Positions 12,142 to 12,278 of a DNA stretch of 12,278 bases are shown piece after piece. Source of the stretch: CAYLMG01 sp964568365 (GTDB lineage Bacteria; Planctomycetota; Phycisphaerae; Sedimentisphaerales; Anaerobacaceae). The DNA lies in contig CAZMQF010000074.1 of NCBI GenBank assembly GCA_964568365.1, forward strand, positions 1 through 12,278. Reading direction: 5' to 3'. The notes below the pieces were generated by a model. That model searched no databases. It worked only from the letters and a program-made list of their open reading frames with translations, and was not told the origin of the DNA. Position 1 is the stretch's first letter, and every line of letters begins with the position of its first letter. A program made the translations under genes and the position numbers.

Positions 12142-12278
12142 CTATTGCTCTTGCTTTTTGTTCTCTTCTTCTTCCGCGGATTTTGGTTCCGTTACTTCGT
12201 CTTTCGTAGCTTCTTTTTGGGCTTTTTCTTTCTTCTCTCGTTGAATAGCTTCGTAAACCTCTCTGCGGTGCACCGAAA
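12142..12278 (-). CDS. C-terminal tail of an unidentified charged protein, start beyond window edge
   Basis: A minus-strand frame enters from the right edge and ends at TAG (12144-12142), giving 44 residues: SVHRREVYEAIQREKKEKAQ, then an increasingly acidic and lysine-rich segment (KSAEEEENKKQEQ). Such low-complexity charged tails occur on ribosomal proteins, translocase subunits and others, so the protein cannot be named. A second minus frame is also open here and the DNA is purine-rich. The frame choice rests on the sensible helical, charged composition and on the stop codon lying about 20 nt before a bidirectional terminator. Confidence 0.5.
   Translation of the reverse strand, partial: SVHRREVYEAIQREKKEKAQKEATKDEVTEPKSAEEEENKKQEQ

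Overview
This 12.3 kb window reads as bacterial chromosome of moderate GC with compact gene spacing. Several traits suggest a planctomycete, possibly a Phycisphaerae/Sedimentisphaerales-type sediment lineage. These are a sigma-70 factor with a long N-terminal extension of DNA-binding helices, an ETF beta-alpha fusion beside a bacterial-type ETF-quinone oxidoreductase, an ECF sigma operon with membrane and secreted partners, and few strong Shine-Dalgarno sequences. This placement is inference, because no rRNA or marker phylogeny is available in the window.

Layout. Positions 1-4643 hold three minus-strand genes: a partial AsmA-like membrane-anchored protein leaving the left edge (start at 1412), purD for purine synthesis (1526-2803), and a 559-residue chimeric sigma factor (2964-4643). 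A 245-bp gap follows, carrying an 8-bp tandem repeat (4822-4877). Next comes a divergent block: an orphan corrinoid (B12-binding) protein on minus (4889-5515), and on plus a single-chain ETF beta-alpha fusion (5760-7844) followed after 14 nt by ETF-quinone oxidoreductase (7859-9538). The 244-bp divergent spacer between 5515 and 5760 contains plausible back-to-back promoters. A shorter copy of the same 8-mer repeat family lies just beyond the ETF-QO stop, so the block is bracketed by related direct repeats. Positions 9635-11988 hold a plus-strand operon: ECF sigma factor, a single-pass membrane protein in the anti-sigma position, and an exported coiled-coil protein. A strong bidirectional hairpin terminator (12073-12123) separates it from the charged C-terminal tail of an incoming minus-strand gene at the right edge.

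How the genes work together. The ETF fusion and ETF-QO form an evident electron-transfer unit: flavin dehydrogenases (none encoded here) reduce the ETF, and ETF-QO passes electrons to the quinone pool. The EtfB half carries a DGDTAQV motif, and the ETF-QO tail carries eight cysteines, so electron bifurcation or an additional Fe-S cluster deserves testing. The corrinoid protein sits divergently beside this module and suggests, without proving, a link between methyl-group metabolism and ETF-dependent oxidation. The ECF operon looks like a self-contained envelope-signalling unit. I see no CRISPR array, tRNA, rRNA, transposase or phage gene.
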